A stretch of DNA of 64,000 nucleotides from Lampris incognitus (lineage: Eukaryota; Chordata; Actinopteri; Lampriformes; Lampridae): positions 63,843,002-63,907,001 of the forward strand of contig NC_079211.1 in assembly GCF_029633865.1 (NCBI RefSeq). Direction: 5' to 3'. The notes under the pieces are model-generated. The model searched no databases. It saw only the letters and a list, made by a program, of their open reading frames with translations, and was not told where the DNA came from. The position numbers and the translations under genes were made by a program. Shown here piece by piece: positions 35,915-46,560 of this stretch; position 1 is the first letter of the stretch; the number at the start of each line of letters is the position of its first letter.

Positions 35915-36025
35915 GCTTTCCAGAGGGATGTTGTGGTGGTGGGTAAACCACCTCGCAGCCCTGTGCTCTCAAGACGATCCTGCCACTCTCCCTCCCGAGG
36001 ACATACTCCGTCCCCTGCCCCCAGG
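35915..36025 (+). CDS. sorbs2: sorbs2 linker exon, 37 codons, phase 0/0
   Basis: A long T-rich tract and TTTAG precede the exon, and AGGGTACAT follows as the donor. The frame is open over exactly 111 bases. The product begins AFQRDVVVVGKPPRSPVLSR and ends GHTPSPAPR: a basic, Pro/Ser-rich segment with KPPRSP and S-P sites, suited to SH3 or 14-3-3 type binding. Like the exon at 23759-23935 it is symmetrical and could be skipped. The next exon in frame is 43049-43092. Assigned to sorbs2 by strand, phase and order. Confidence 0.65.
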
Positions 36026-36182
36026 GTACATATATATCCTGTGTGTTTATCTGACTGCTCCTGCTCGCTAACTTCAATCAGTGGTCATGTCAGGGGTCAG
36101 GGTGCACATAACTGGTATGCAAGTACGCACGCGTGACAAAACATCCCAATATCATAACATTGTTTCAGAATACGCATTTGCA

Positions 36183-37170
36183 GGCGTCCGAGTAGCGTGG
36201 CGGTCTATTCCGTTGCCTACCAACACGGGGATCTCTGGTTCAAATCCCCGTGTTACCTCCGGCTTGGTCGGGCGTCCCTACAGACACAATTGGCCATGTC
36301 TGCAGGTGAGAAGCCAGACTTGGGCATGTGTCCTGGTTGCTGCGCTAGCGCCTCCCCTGGTCGGTCGGGGCGACTGTTCAGGGGGAGGGGGAACTGGGGG
36401 GGAAAGCGTGAGCCTCCCACGCGCTACATTCCCCTGGCAGGAGAAGGAATTGGGGGGAATAGCGTGATCCTCCCACGCGCTACATCCCCCTGCTGAAACT
36501 CCTCACTACTACTATTACTACTACTACTACTTTCGGCTGCTCCCGTTAGGGGTCGCCACAGCGGATCATCCATTTCCATTTCTTCCTGTCTTTTGCGTCT
36601 TCCTCTGTCACACCAGCCACCTGTATGTCCTCCCTCACCACATCCATAAACCTCCTCTTTGGGCTTCCTCTTCCCCTCTTCCGTGGCAGCTCCATATTCA
36701 GCATCCTTCTCCCAATATATCCAGCATCTCTCCTCCACACATGTCCGAACCATCTCAATCTTGCGTCTCTTGCGTTGTCTCCAAACCGTCCAACTTGAGC
36801 GGTCCCTCTAATATAATCATTCCTAATCCTGTCCTTCTTCGTCACTCCCAGTGAAAATCTTAGCATCTTCAACTCTGCCACCTCCAGCTCCGCCTCCTGT
36901 CTTTTCCTCAGTGCCACTGTCTCCAAAACATATAACATAGCTGGTCTCACAACCATCCTGTAAACCTTCCCTTTAGCTACATACCCCTGCTGAAACTCCT
37001 CACTGTGAGGTGAAAGAAGCGGCTGGCGACTCCACATGTATCGGAGGAGACATGTAGGAGTCTGCAGCCCTCCTCGGATCGGTAGGGGGGGTGGAGCAGT
37101 GACTGGGACGGCTCGGAAGAGTGGGGTAATTGGCCAAGGACAATTTGGAGAAAAAGGGGGAAAATTTTCA
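36183..37170 (+). mobile_element. tRNA-derived SINE, split by an RTE insertion
   Basis: The head is at 36183-36260 (GGCGTCCGAGTAGCGTGGCG, with a B-box GGTTCAAATCC at about 36238). The body continues to 36507 with GGTCGGGCGTCCCTACAGAC and GCGCCTCCCCTGGTCGGTCG. The tail is 37005-37170 (CGGCTGGCGACTCCACATGT, ending GGAGAAAAAGGGGGAAAA). Between the two halves lies a 5'-truncated RTE copy flanked by a 21-bp duplication of SINE sequence. A CACGCGCTACATNCCCCTGG segment is repeated within the body (36417 and 36474). Confidence 0.82.
36508..36983 (-). pseudogene. RTE-clade LINE, 5'-truncated insertion in the SINE
   Basis: The minus strand encodes the C-terminal RTE domain (MVVRPAMLYVLETVALRKRQ, ELKMLRFSLGVTKKDRIRN, RLRWFGHVWRRDAGYIGRRM, GRGSPKRRFMDVVREDIQVA), as at 45717-46550. 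Its 3' tail is a (GTA)n-type triplet run (ACTACTATT... on the plus strand, 36508-36530). The 21-bp duplications are at 36487-36507 and 36984-37004 (CCCCTGCTGA...CCTCACT). This is a clean target-primed insertion of only the last 480 bases. Confidence 0.9.
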
Positions 37171-37305
37171 ACAACAAAAAAAGCGCATTTGCGCACCAAG
37201 CAACAACATACTGTCGATAGCAATGTTGCTTCTTGGTACTGAAATGTGCGTTTTGAAACAATTGGCCTCATCCTCATAATGGTGGACGTAACTTGATATA
37301 CACTA

Positions 37306-38212
37306 CCGTTCAAAAGTTTGGGATCACCCAAACAATTTCGTGTTTTCCATGAAAAGTCACACTTATTCACCACCATATGTTGTGAAATGAATAGAAAATA
37401 GAGTCAAGACATTGACAAGGTTAGAAATAATGATTTGTATTTGAAATAAGATTTTTTTTACATCAAACTTTGCTTTCGTCAAAGAATCCTCCATTTGCAG
37501 CAATTACAGCATTGCAGACCTTTGGCATTCTAGCTGTTAATTTGTTGAGGTAATCTGGAGAAATTGCACCCCACGCTTCCAGAAGCAGCTCCCACAAGTT
37601 GGATTGGTTGGATGGGCACTTCTTTGAGCAGATTGAGTTTCTGGAGCATCACATTTGTGGGGTCAATTAAACGCTCAAAATGGCCAGAAAAAGAGAACTT
37701 TCATCTGAAACTCGACAGTCTATTTTTGTTCTTAGAAATGAAGGCTATTCCATTCGAGAAATTGCTAAGAAATTGAAGATTTCCTACACCGGTGTGTACT
37801 ACTCCCTTCAGAGGACAGCACAAACAGGCTCTAACAGGTACTATTTAATGAAGATGCCAGTTGGGGACCTGTGAGGCGTCTGTTTCTCAAACTAGAGACT
37901 CTAATGTACTTATCTTCTTGCTCAGTTGTGCAACGCGGCCTCCCACTTCTTTTTCTACTCTGGTTAGAGCCTGTTTGTGCTGTCCTCCGAAGGGAGTAGT
38001 ACACACCGGTGTAGGAAATATTCAATTTCTTAGCAATTTCTCGCATGGAATAGCCTTCATTTCTAAGAACAAGAATAGGCTGTCGAGTTTCAGATGAAAG
38101 TTCTCTTTTTCTGGCCATTTTGAGCGTTTAATTGACCCCACAAATGTGATGCTCCAGAAACTCAAACTGCTCAAAGAAGTGCCCATCCAACCAATCCAAC
38201 TTGTTGGTCTGT
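37306..38212. mobile_element. Tc1-like element fragments arranged as an inverted repeat
   Basis: The left end has a Tc1-type terminal repeat (CACTACCGTTCAAAAGTTTG at 37306). The transposase N-terminus is read on the plus strand from 37680 (MARKRELSSETRQS, GYSIREIAKKLKISYTGVYY) and again on the minus strand from 38118 down to 37831, slightly longer (reaching GRPRCTTEQEDKYIRV and RRLTGPQLASSLNST). The catalytic domain is absent from both. The inverted arms are about 250 bp (about 37590-37835 and 37950-38205). The right arm ends directly at an LTR fragment (38213). Confidence 0.82.
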
Positions 38213-40799
38213 TGGTCGCCAGATTGACACGTCATTTTGTGAGCTTTCCCGCTGTCTGTACCTGGCATCTGTCCATGTCTGTGTTATTAAAGCTTTGTTC
38301 AAACCCAGTCTGTCCTTGCTGTCTGCATTTGGGTCCTCTCTTGCTCTTGCCATGACAGAACGAACCGACTGCCCCTAAGCCTAAGCTGCCCAGTGCCCCC
38401 GAGCCTAAACTGCCCAGCACCCCCAAGTCTCAGCTGCCCAGCATCCCCGAGTCTCAGCTGCCCAGTGTTCCCAAGTCTCAGCTTTCCAATGCCTCAGCTG
38501 CCCAGTACCCCAGAGCCTCAGCTGCCCAGCGTCCCAGAGCCTCAGCTCCCCAGCAGCCCAGAACCTCAGCTGCCCAGCATCCCATAACCTCAGCTGCCCA
38601 GCGTCCCAGAGCCTCAGCTGCCCAGCGCCCCCGAGTTCCAGAATGGTTGGTCTGTTCCTGAGCCCTTGGCTGCCCCGGCCAGCGTGCGGTCTCTTCCTGT
38701 GCCGTCGGCCATCTTTGCCGACGTGCGGTCTGTTTCTGAGCCCTCGGCCGCCCCAGCTGATGTGCAGTCTTTTCCAGTGCCGTTGGCTGAAGTCTATTTC
38801 CGAGCTGTCGTCCGCCCCGCCTCCGAAGTCTGCTCCCCGAGCAGCTGCCAGGCCACCTCCGAAGCCTTCTGCTCAAGCGGTTGGTGGGCCACCTCTGAAG
38901 CCTGCTCCCCAAACAGCTGCCCCGCCGCATCCGAAATCTGGTCCCCAAGCAGCCGTCCCACTGCCTCCGAAGCCTGGTCCCTGAGCAGCCGTCCCGCTGC
39001 CTCGGACGTCTGGTCCCCGAGCGACTGTCCCGCTGCCTCGGAAGTCTGGTCCCCGAGTGGCCGTCCCACTGCCTCTGAAGTCTGTTTCCCGAGCGGCCGT
39101 CACGCCGCCTCTGAAGTCTGTTCCCTGAGTGGCCGTCACGCCGCCACTGAAGTCAGTTACCCGAGCAGCCGTCACACCACCTCTGGAGGCTGTTCCCCGA
39201 GCGGCCGTCACGCCGCCTTGGTTCTGCCTGTGTCACCGGCTTCCAGAGTGGCAGTCCTGTAGGCGTCGCCAACCTCCAAAGCAGCGGTCCTGTCTGTGTC
39301 GCTGGCCTCTGGGTCATTCATCTGGCCATTCACCAGAGCTGCGCTACCCTTCGGTCTGCATCCTGGTCATCCTCCAGATTAGTTCCATCCGTCAGTCCAG
39401 CCGTCAGGCCATCCGCCTGAGATCCTTGGCCCCATTCATCCTCCCCCAGAACCCCTCTGTCCATCCTGCTTGGTGCTCATGATCCGTTTGTTTGGGACAT
39501 CTGGAATCCATCTCTTGAAGGGGGATCCTGTCATGGGTGTGTGATCTGGGTCATCAGGGCTCTCCCATCCCCTGATTTGTGTTTCAGTTCACCTGCGCAC
39601 GTGTGCCTATATGACCCTGGTTGCCCGGCTTCATTCAGCTGTTCCCTTCTCCTATTAATTGTGCATTTCCTGCACAGCTGCACCCAATCTCCCTCACCTT
39701 TCTCCAATTGGCTGTCTGGTTCCTGCCCTGTCCGGTTCCTGCCCTGAGTGGCCGTCCTGCCGCCTCCGAAGTCTGGTCCTCGAGCAGCCGTCCCGCCGCC
39801 TCTGAAGTCTGTTTCCAGAGTGACCGTCATGCCGCCTCTGAAGTCTGTTCCCCAAGCAGCTGTCACGCCGCCTCCGAAGTCTGGTCCCCGAGCAGCCGTC
39901 CCGCCGTCTCTTAAATCTGTTTCGCGAGTGGCCATCCCGCCGCCTCTTAAGTATGTTTCCCGAGCGGCCGTCACACCGTCTTTGAGGTCTGTTCTGCGAA
40001 CGGCCGTCACGCCACCTCGGTCTTGCCTGCGTCACCGGCTTCCAGAGTGGCGGTCCTTTCTGCGTCACTGGCCTCCAAAGCAGTGGTCCTGTCTGCGTCG
40101 CCAGCCTCCTGGTCATCCATCTGCCCGTTTGCCGGAGCTGCTCTGCCTTTCGGTCCTGGATCCTGGTCGCCCTCCAGATTGGTTCCATCCATTGGTCCAG
40201 CCCTCAGGCCATCCGCCTGAGATCCCTGGCCCCATTCATCCTCCCCCAAACCCCCTCCATCTGTCCTGCTTGGTGCTCATGGTCCGTTTTTTTGGGACAT
40301 CTGGAATCCATCCCTTGGGGGATGTCATGGATGTGTGATCTGGGTCATCGGCACTCTCCCAACCCCTGATTGGTGTTTCAGTTCAACTGCGCCTGTGTGC
40401 CACAGTGACCCTGATTGCCCGGCTTCACTCACCTGTTCCCTTCTCCGATTGGCTGTCCGGTTCCTGCACTGTCCTGCACACCTGCGCCCAATCTCTCTCC
40501 CCTTTCTCCAATTGGCTGTATGGGACCTGCGCTCGATCTCCCTGATACCCCCCCCCCCCCGTGTATATACGTCCCTTGGTTGCTCGGGTACTTGGTCGGT
40601 TCGTCTCACGCACTCACAGAGACATTCCCCGAGACACTCACAGAGACTCTTGGTCGCCAGATTGCCCCATCATTTTGTGAGCTTTCCCGCTGTCTGTACC
40701 TGCCTGCTGTTTGTAAGCGTTTGTGTTATTAAAGCTTTGTTCAAACCCAGCCTGTCCTTGCGGTCTGCATTTGGGTCCTCTCCTGCCCTTGCCGTGACA
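38213..40799 (+). mobile_element. Non-autonomous LTR retroelement, plus-strand tandem arrangement
   Basis: Parts in order: 5' LTR fragment 38213-38357 (R/U5 end), internal 38358-39528, truncated LTR 39529-39745, second internal part 39746-40322, complete LTR 40323-40799 (TGTCATGG...TGACA, 477 bp). Polypurine tracts precede each downstream LTR (GAAGGGGGATCC; TTGGGGGA). The order LTR-internal-partial LTR-internal-LTR suggests unequal recombination between two copies through their 36-bp repeats. It is the same family as 6957-9638. No RT or integrase is present. Confidence 0.75.
38360..39230 (+). pseudogene. Repeat-protein region of the LTR element
   Basis: Two coding minisatellites follow one another: about 24-bp units giving S-C-P-A-P/S-Q-P-type repeats (38375-38640), then 33-36-bp units giving PPLKSVPRAAVT-type repeats (38800-39220). 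Between them lies a unique segment, RMVGLFLSPWLPRPACGLFL, that is also found in the minus-strand copy (8074-8394). Stops are scattered through the frame. Conservation of the same two arrays and the unique segment in both copies suggests the ancestral element coded for this low-complexity protein. Its function is unknown. Confidence 0.5.
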
Positions 40800-41108
<309 letters not shown>

Positions 41109-41194
41109 ATCAGCTTGTCTTTTGGGTTGGATTGGATCATTTTGCAGGCTGGGCATTATGTTTGACTCCCCTGCCCTGGAGGAAGATAGGTCAA

Positions 41195-42425
41195 GGTCAT
41201 AACTATAGGATGAGGGTGAGGTGGTAGGATGAAGCTGAGGTGATAGGATGAGGGTGAGTTGGTAGGATGAGGATGAGGTGGTAGGATGAAGGTGAGGTGA
41301 TAGGATGAGGGTGAGGTGATAGGATGAGGGTGAGGTGGTAGGATGAGGGTAAGGTGAAGGATGAAGGTGAGGTGATAGGATGAGGGTGAAGTAATAGGAT
41401 GAGGTTGAGGTGGTAGGATAAGGGTGAGGTGATAGGATGAAGATGAAGTGATAGGATGAGGGTGAAGTGGTAGAATGAAGGTGAGGTGGCAGGATGAGGG
41501 TGAGGTGTAGGATGAAGGTGAGGTTATAGGATGAGAGGTTGAGGTGGTAGGATAAGGGTGAGGTGATAGAATGAGGGAGAGGTGTAGGGTGAAGATGGGG
41601 TGATAGATGAGGGTGAGGGGGTAGGATGGTGGTGAAGTGGTAAGATGAGGGTGAGGTGGTAGGATGAGAGGTTGAGGTGGTAGGATGAGGGTGAGGTGAT
41701 AGAATGAGGGAGAGGTGTAGGGTGTAGGTGAAGTGATAGATGAGGGTGAGGTGATATGAAGGTGACGTGATAGGATGAGGGTGAGGTGGTAGGATGGGGG
41801 TGAGGTGGTAGGATGAGGGTGAGGTGATATGATGAGGATGAGGTGATAGAATGAGGGAGAGGTGTAGGGTGAAGGTGGGGTGATAGATGAGGGTGAGGTG
41901 GTAAGATGAGGGTGAGGTGGTAGGATGAGGGGTGAGGTGATAGGATGGGGGTGAGGTGATAGCATGAGTTTGAGGTGGTAGGATGAGGTTGAGGTGGTAG
42001 GATGAAGGTGAGGTGATAGATGAGGGTGAGTTGATATGATGAAGGTGAGGTGATAGGATGAGGGTGAGATGGTAGGATGTAGGTGGGGTGATAGGATGAA
42101 GGTGAGGTGGTAGAATGTGGGTGAGGTGATAGGACGAGGGTGAGGTGGTAAGATGAGGGTGAGGTGGTAGGATGAGGATGAGGTGATATGATGAAGGTCA
42201 GGTGATAGGATGAGGATGAGTTTGTAGGATGAGGGGGAGGTGATATGATGAAGGCGAGGTGATAGGATGAGGATGAGGTTATAGGATGAGGGTGAGGTGG
42301 TAGGATGAGGATGAGGTGATATGATGAAGGTGAGGTGATAGGATGAGGATGAGGTTGTAGGATGAGGATGAGGTGATATGATGAAGGTGAGGTGATAGGA
42401 TGAGGGTGAGGTGATAGGATGAGGT
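41195..42425. repeat. 18-20-bp minisatellite, 1.2 kb
   Basis: The units are close to AGGATGAGGGTGAGGTGGT (variants GATAGGATGA, TGAAGGTGAGG). About 65 copies. The strand bias is strong: the plus strand is purine (G/A/T) with almost no C. A 437-codon frame on the minus strand (Ser/Pro/His/Thr/Leu-rich) is a product of the repeat. The G-rich strand could form unusual structures when transcribed. Confidence 0.95.
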
Positions 42426-43048
42426 TCATTTTCAGCATATAGGGGTTCACATAGGGGTTTGAAAACCAATAAAGATGTTCAAACTTAGCAGTTTTCATTA
42501 TGCAAACGTTGTGTGTAACAAGCACTTTCCCATGTCTATGTTTTCATAGGAAAAAGGTCTTGATGAAAGACTTACTGTATGCATATTTGTCTTTCAACAT
42601 GGGTTTAATAAGATTGGTGATGTCGTTGATTGGCACACAGAACTGTCAATTAAGTGGCAGGTGACAAAGATTATTTCAAAACATTTGTCGTTTCTTCTTC
42701 ATGTTTCCCACATGCAGACATTGTTTGTGTTGTGACTAACCAAAGTACAGTCGAGCACTCATAGTATGTTGTTCCTGTCCAAATTAGAAGTTATCTTATT
42801 TGTTGTTGTTGAACACATTTTTTTTTTATCAGAAACCAATCCAAAGTCCAAAACTGACTCATTAGTCTCATGATTTTTTTTATGTTGTTTGAATTAACAT
42901 GTAATGTTGTTATTAACCCAAAAACCCTGAAGGCCTACACTACATTTGGTTTTTATAAAAATGTCACCGTATGTTAAGGAAGGAATCACTAACTCCCAAC
43001 TTTCTCTCTCTCCATCTGTCTTGCCTTTGGTTGTATGTCTTCCTGCAG
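42426..43048. other. Intronic sequence upstream of a sorbs2 exon
   Basis: No gene. It ends with a pyrimidine-rich stretch (about 42998-43048) finishing CTTCCTGCAG, the 3' splice site. Confidence 0.6.
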
Positions 43049-43092
43049 CGACCAGCCTTCACTCAAAATGGACTGCAGTGTGGAGGAGAGCC
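43049..43092 (+). CDS. sorbs2: sorbs2 exon immediately before SH3-3 (44 bp)
   Basis: CTTCCTGCAG precedes and GTGAGTAC follows, both near-consensus. The frame reads RPAFTQNGLQCGGEP, with the last codon completed by the next exon. In SORBS2 I recall a pre-SH3-3 segment of the form RPVFTHENIQGGGEP, so this short exon is a strong family marker. Start phase 0, end phase 2. Confidence 0.88.
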
Positions 43093-43261
43093 GTGAGTAC
43101 AGTGTACACCTGTTATCAATGACCTATTATCAATTACCCATCTTTCCATGTATCTATCCACACACCCACTCACATTTCTCCATACTATGCTTGTGGGGCT
43201 TCTATAGTTCAATGTGTGTTTTTCTTTATATGTGACAGCACATCTGTCCTTATCTCTATAA

Positions 43262-43425
43262 TTGTAATGATGATTATTATTATTATAATCATTATTATCA
43301 TTATTATTATTCTTATTATTATTATCATCATCATCATCATCATTATTATTACTACTACTACTACTACTATATGTGTGTCCGTTGTGTTTCTGTGTCTTTA
43401 TATACATGCGTGTGTGTGTGTGTGT

Positions 43426-43513
<88 letters not shown>

Positions 43514-43521
43514 GAGAACAG
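43262..43521. repeat. (ATT)n/(ATC)n/(ACT)n and (GT)n microsatellites in a short sorbs2 intron
   Basis: A triplet-rich region (ATT, ATC, ACT blocks) spans 43262-43372. A (GT)n run with GTAT interruptions spans 43405-43513 and reaches to within 10 bases of the SH3 exon's 3' splice site (GAGAACAG). The intron thus has almost no pyrimidine tract next to its acceptor; the GT run replaces it. Confidence 0.93.
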
Positions 43522-43628
43522 GTTCCAGGTTCTCTATAACTGTTCTCCCCGTAACACCGATGAGCTAGAGCTGAGAGAGGGTGACGTCATCGACGTGATG
43601 GAACAATGTGACGACGGATGGTTTGTAG
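43522..43628 (+). CDS. sorbs2: sorbs2 third SH3 domain exon (107 bp)
   Basis: The frame gives [20 protein letters not shown] followed by [16 protein letters not shown]: the RT loop, diverging turn, n-Src loop and the conserved W of an SH3 domain. The ALYxY motif reads VLYNC, so the second Tyr, usually part of the Pro-peptide pocket, is Cys here. Phases 2/1 join cleanly to the neighbouring exons. The donor is TTTGTAG|GTAAGAC. The last 37 bases of this exon are the template for the minisatellite that fills the following intron. Confidence 0.92.
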
Positions 43629-45377
43629 GTAAGACATGATGGACCAATATGACAACAGATATTTTCTGGGTAGGACCTGATAGAGCAATGTGACGACGGA
43701 TGGTAGGTAAGGTGTGATGGAACAGCGTGACGACAGATGGTAGGTAAGGTGTGATGGAACAGTGTGACGACAGATGGGCTGTAGGTAAGACGTGATGGAA
43801 CAATGTGACGACGGATTGTTTGTAGGTCAGATGTGATGGAAAAATATGACAACAGATGGTTTGTAGGTAAGGTGTGATGGAACAACGTGACGACAGATGG
43901 TTGGTAAGGTGTGATGGAACAACGTGACGACAGATGGTTTGTAGGTAAGACATGATGGAGCAATATGACAACAGATGTTTTCTGGGTAGGACCTGATGGA
44001 GCAATGTGACGACGGATGGTAGGTAAGGTGTGATGGAACAATGTGACAACAGATGGTTTTTAGGTAAGACATGATGAAACAATGTGATGATGGATGATTT
44101 GAGGGTAAGACATGATGGAACATTGTGACGACGGATGGTCTATACGAAGACGTGATGGAACAATGTGACAACAGATGGTTTGTAGGTAAGACGTGATGGA
44201 GCAATGTGACGAAAGTTGGTTTGTACGTAAGATGTGATGGAACAATGTGATGACAGATGGTTTCTAGTTAAGATGTGATGGAACAATATGATGACAGGTG
44301 GTTGGTAGGTAAAACGTGATGGAACAATGTGACGACGGATGGTTTGCAGGTAAGATTTGATGGAACAATGTAACGACAGATGGTTTGTAGGTAAGACGTG
44401 ATGGAACAATGTAACGACAGATGGTTTGTAGGTAAGACGTGATGGAACAATGTAACGACAGATGGTTTGTAGGTAAGACGTGATGGAACAATGTGACGAA
44501 AGTTGGTTTGTAGGTAAGACGTGATGGAGCAATGTGACGAAAGTTGGTTTCTAGGTAAGATGTGATGGAACAATGACGGCGGATGGTTTGTAGGTAAGAC
44601 GTGATGAAACAATGTGATGATGGATGATTTGAGGGTAAGACATGATGGAGCAATGTGACGACGGATGGTCTATAGGTAAGACGTGATGGAACAATGTGAC
44701 AACAGATGGTTTGTAAGTAAGATGTGATGGAACAATGTGATGACAGATGGTTTCTAGTTAAGATGTGATGGAACAATATGATGACAGATGGTTGGTAGGT
44801 AAAACGTGATGGAACAATGTGACGACGGATGGTTTGCAGGTAAGATTTGATGGAACAATGTGACGAAAGTTGGTTTCTAGGTAAGATGTGATGGAACAAT
44901 GTGACAGCGGATGTTTTTTAGGGAACATGTGATGGAACAATGTGATGACAGATGGTTGGTAGGTAAAACGTGATGGAACAATGTGACGACTGGTGATTTG
45001 TAGGTAAGACGTGATGGAACAATGTGATGATGGATGATATGTAGATAGGGTGTGATGGAACAATGTGACGACAGATTGTCTATAGGTAAGATGTGATGGA
45101 ACAATGTGATGACAGATGGTTTGCAGGTAAGATTTGATGGAACAAAGTGATGAAGTTTGGTTTGTCCCTGAAATTTGATCGAATAATTTGACGACGGTTA
45201 GTTTTAGGCAAAATGTGATGGCACAATGTGACGACAGATTGTTTGTAGGTAAGATGTGATGGAACAATGTGATGACAGATAGTTTCTAGGTTAAGACGTG
45301 ATGGAACAATGTGACAGCAGATGGTTTTTAGGTAAGACGTGATGGAACAAGGTGATGACGGTTGGTTTGTAGGGTAA
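43592..45377. repeat. Exon-derived 41-bp minisatellite carrying the splice donor, roughly 40 copies
   Basis: Unit: GACGTGATGGAACAATGTGA + CGACAGATGGTTTGTAG + GTAA. The first unit is the exon end itself (43592-43628) plus the first intron bases; the other copies fill the intron to about 45377. Copies vary (GATTTG, GATGATGG, CTAGTTAAG), and most keep a GTAG|GTAAG-type donor. The 41-bp period is not a multiple of three, which explains minus-strand open frames in all three registers (43534-45403). Reading from the exon into the first intronic copy meets TGA within four codons. Confidence 0.95.
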
Positions 45378-45716
45378 GAGCAGGACACAGGAACACTCTT
45401 CATTCACTATTTGAATCACTATCAGTGTGTTTCACTCAAATGTGAGGAATTGATTTCTGTGGACAAATCTTTTATACAACCACCAAAAAGAATCGTCAGT
45501 CGCTCATACAGTTAAAATAATAACAACAATAAAAAATGTTGCGCTGTTTGTTTTTCGGTTTTTCTTTTAAAGCCTGGAATGAAAGGCCTTTGATTTACAA
45601 CGTTTTCAATATTGAGTACAGTAAGATGCAAAATTAAGGTTAAATAAGGGTGATTTCTGGCAATGATTTTATAAAGGATGGTAAGCATGTTTGAAGTTAT
45701 TATATAATCAAGGAAG
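45378..45716. other. Intronic sequence
   Basis: No gene or repeat is recognised between the minisatellite and the RTE fragment. Confidence 0.5.
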
Positions 45717-46560
45717 TTGACGGACGAGATCAGGCAGGAGTCTCTGTGGACTATGATATTTGTGGATGACATTATGATCTGTAGTGAGAGTAGGGTGCGG
45801 GTTGAGGAGAGCCTGGCGAGGTGGAGGTATGCACTGGAGAGAAGAGGAATGAAAGTCACTTTGGGCAAGACGGAATACATATGCGTGAATGAGAGGGAGG
45901 ACAGTGTAATGGTGAGGATGCAAGGAGTGGAGGTGACGAAGACATATGAGTTTAAATACTTGGGGTCAACTGTCCAAAGTAGCGGGGAGTGCAGGAGAGA
46001 GGTGAAGAAGAGAGTGCAGGCAGGGTGGAGTGGGTGGAGAAGAGTGTCAGGAGTGATGTGTGACACAAGGGTACCAGCAAGAGTTAAAGGGAAGGTTTAC
46101 AAGATGGTAGTGAGACCAGCTATGTTGTATGGTTTGGAGACAGTAGCACTGATGAAAAGACAGGAGGTGGAGCTGGAGGTGGCAGAGGTGAAGATGATAA
46201 GATTTTCACTGGGAGTGACGAAGGACAGGATTAGGAACGAGTATATTAGAGGGACAGCTCAGGTTGGGCGGTTTGGAGACAAAGCAAGAGAGACAAGATT
46301 GAGATGGCTTGGACATGTGTGGAGGAGAGATGCTGGTTATATTGGGAGAAGGATGCTGAATATGGAGCTGCCAGGGGAAACGAGAAGAGGAAGGCCAAAG
46401 AGGAGGTTTATGGATGTGGTGAGGGAGGACATGCAGGTGGCTGGTGTGACAGAGGAAGATGTAGAGGACAGGAAGAGATGGAAATGGATGACCCGCTGTG
46501 GCGACTCCTAACTTGGGCAGCCGATAGTAGTAGTAGCAGCAGCAGTAGTGATATAATAAA
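45717..46560 (+). pseudogene. RTE-clade LINE, C-terminal half of RT with 3' tail
   Basis: A frame of 264 codons reads SLWTMIFVDDIMICSESRVR (catalytic FVDD), LERRGMKVTLGKTEYICVNE, YEFKYLGSTVQSSGECRREV, VRPAMLYGLETVALMKRQEV, RLRWLGHVWRRDAGYIGRRM and the terminal RWKWMTRCGDS with its stop. The 3' tail is a TAG/CAG triplet run (46527-46548). The copy is 5'-truncated upstream of FVDD but otherwise open, making it the best-kept RTE piece in the window. It lies within the sorbs2 terminal intron, in sense orientation. Confidence 0.9.

Noticed and set aside
41156..42469. 437-codon minus-strand open frame
   Set aside because: It consists of an 18-20-bp minisatellite; the opposite strand is G/A/T-rich, which removes stops by composition.
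43534..45403. Series of overlapping minus-strand frames (His/Ser/Cys-rich, FHHVLPTNH type)
   Set aside because: They are antisense to the 41-bp exon-derived repeat and appear in all three registers.
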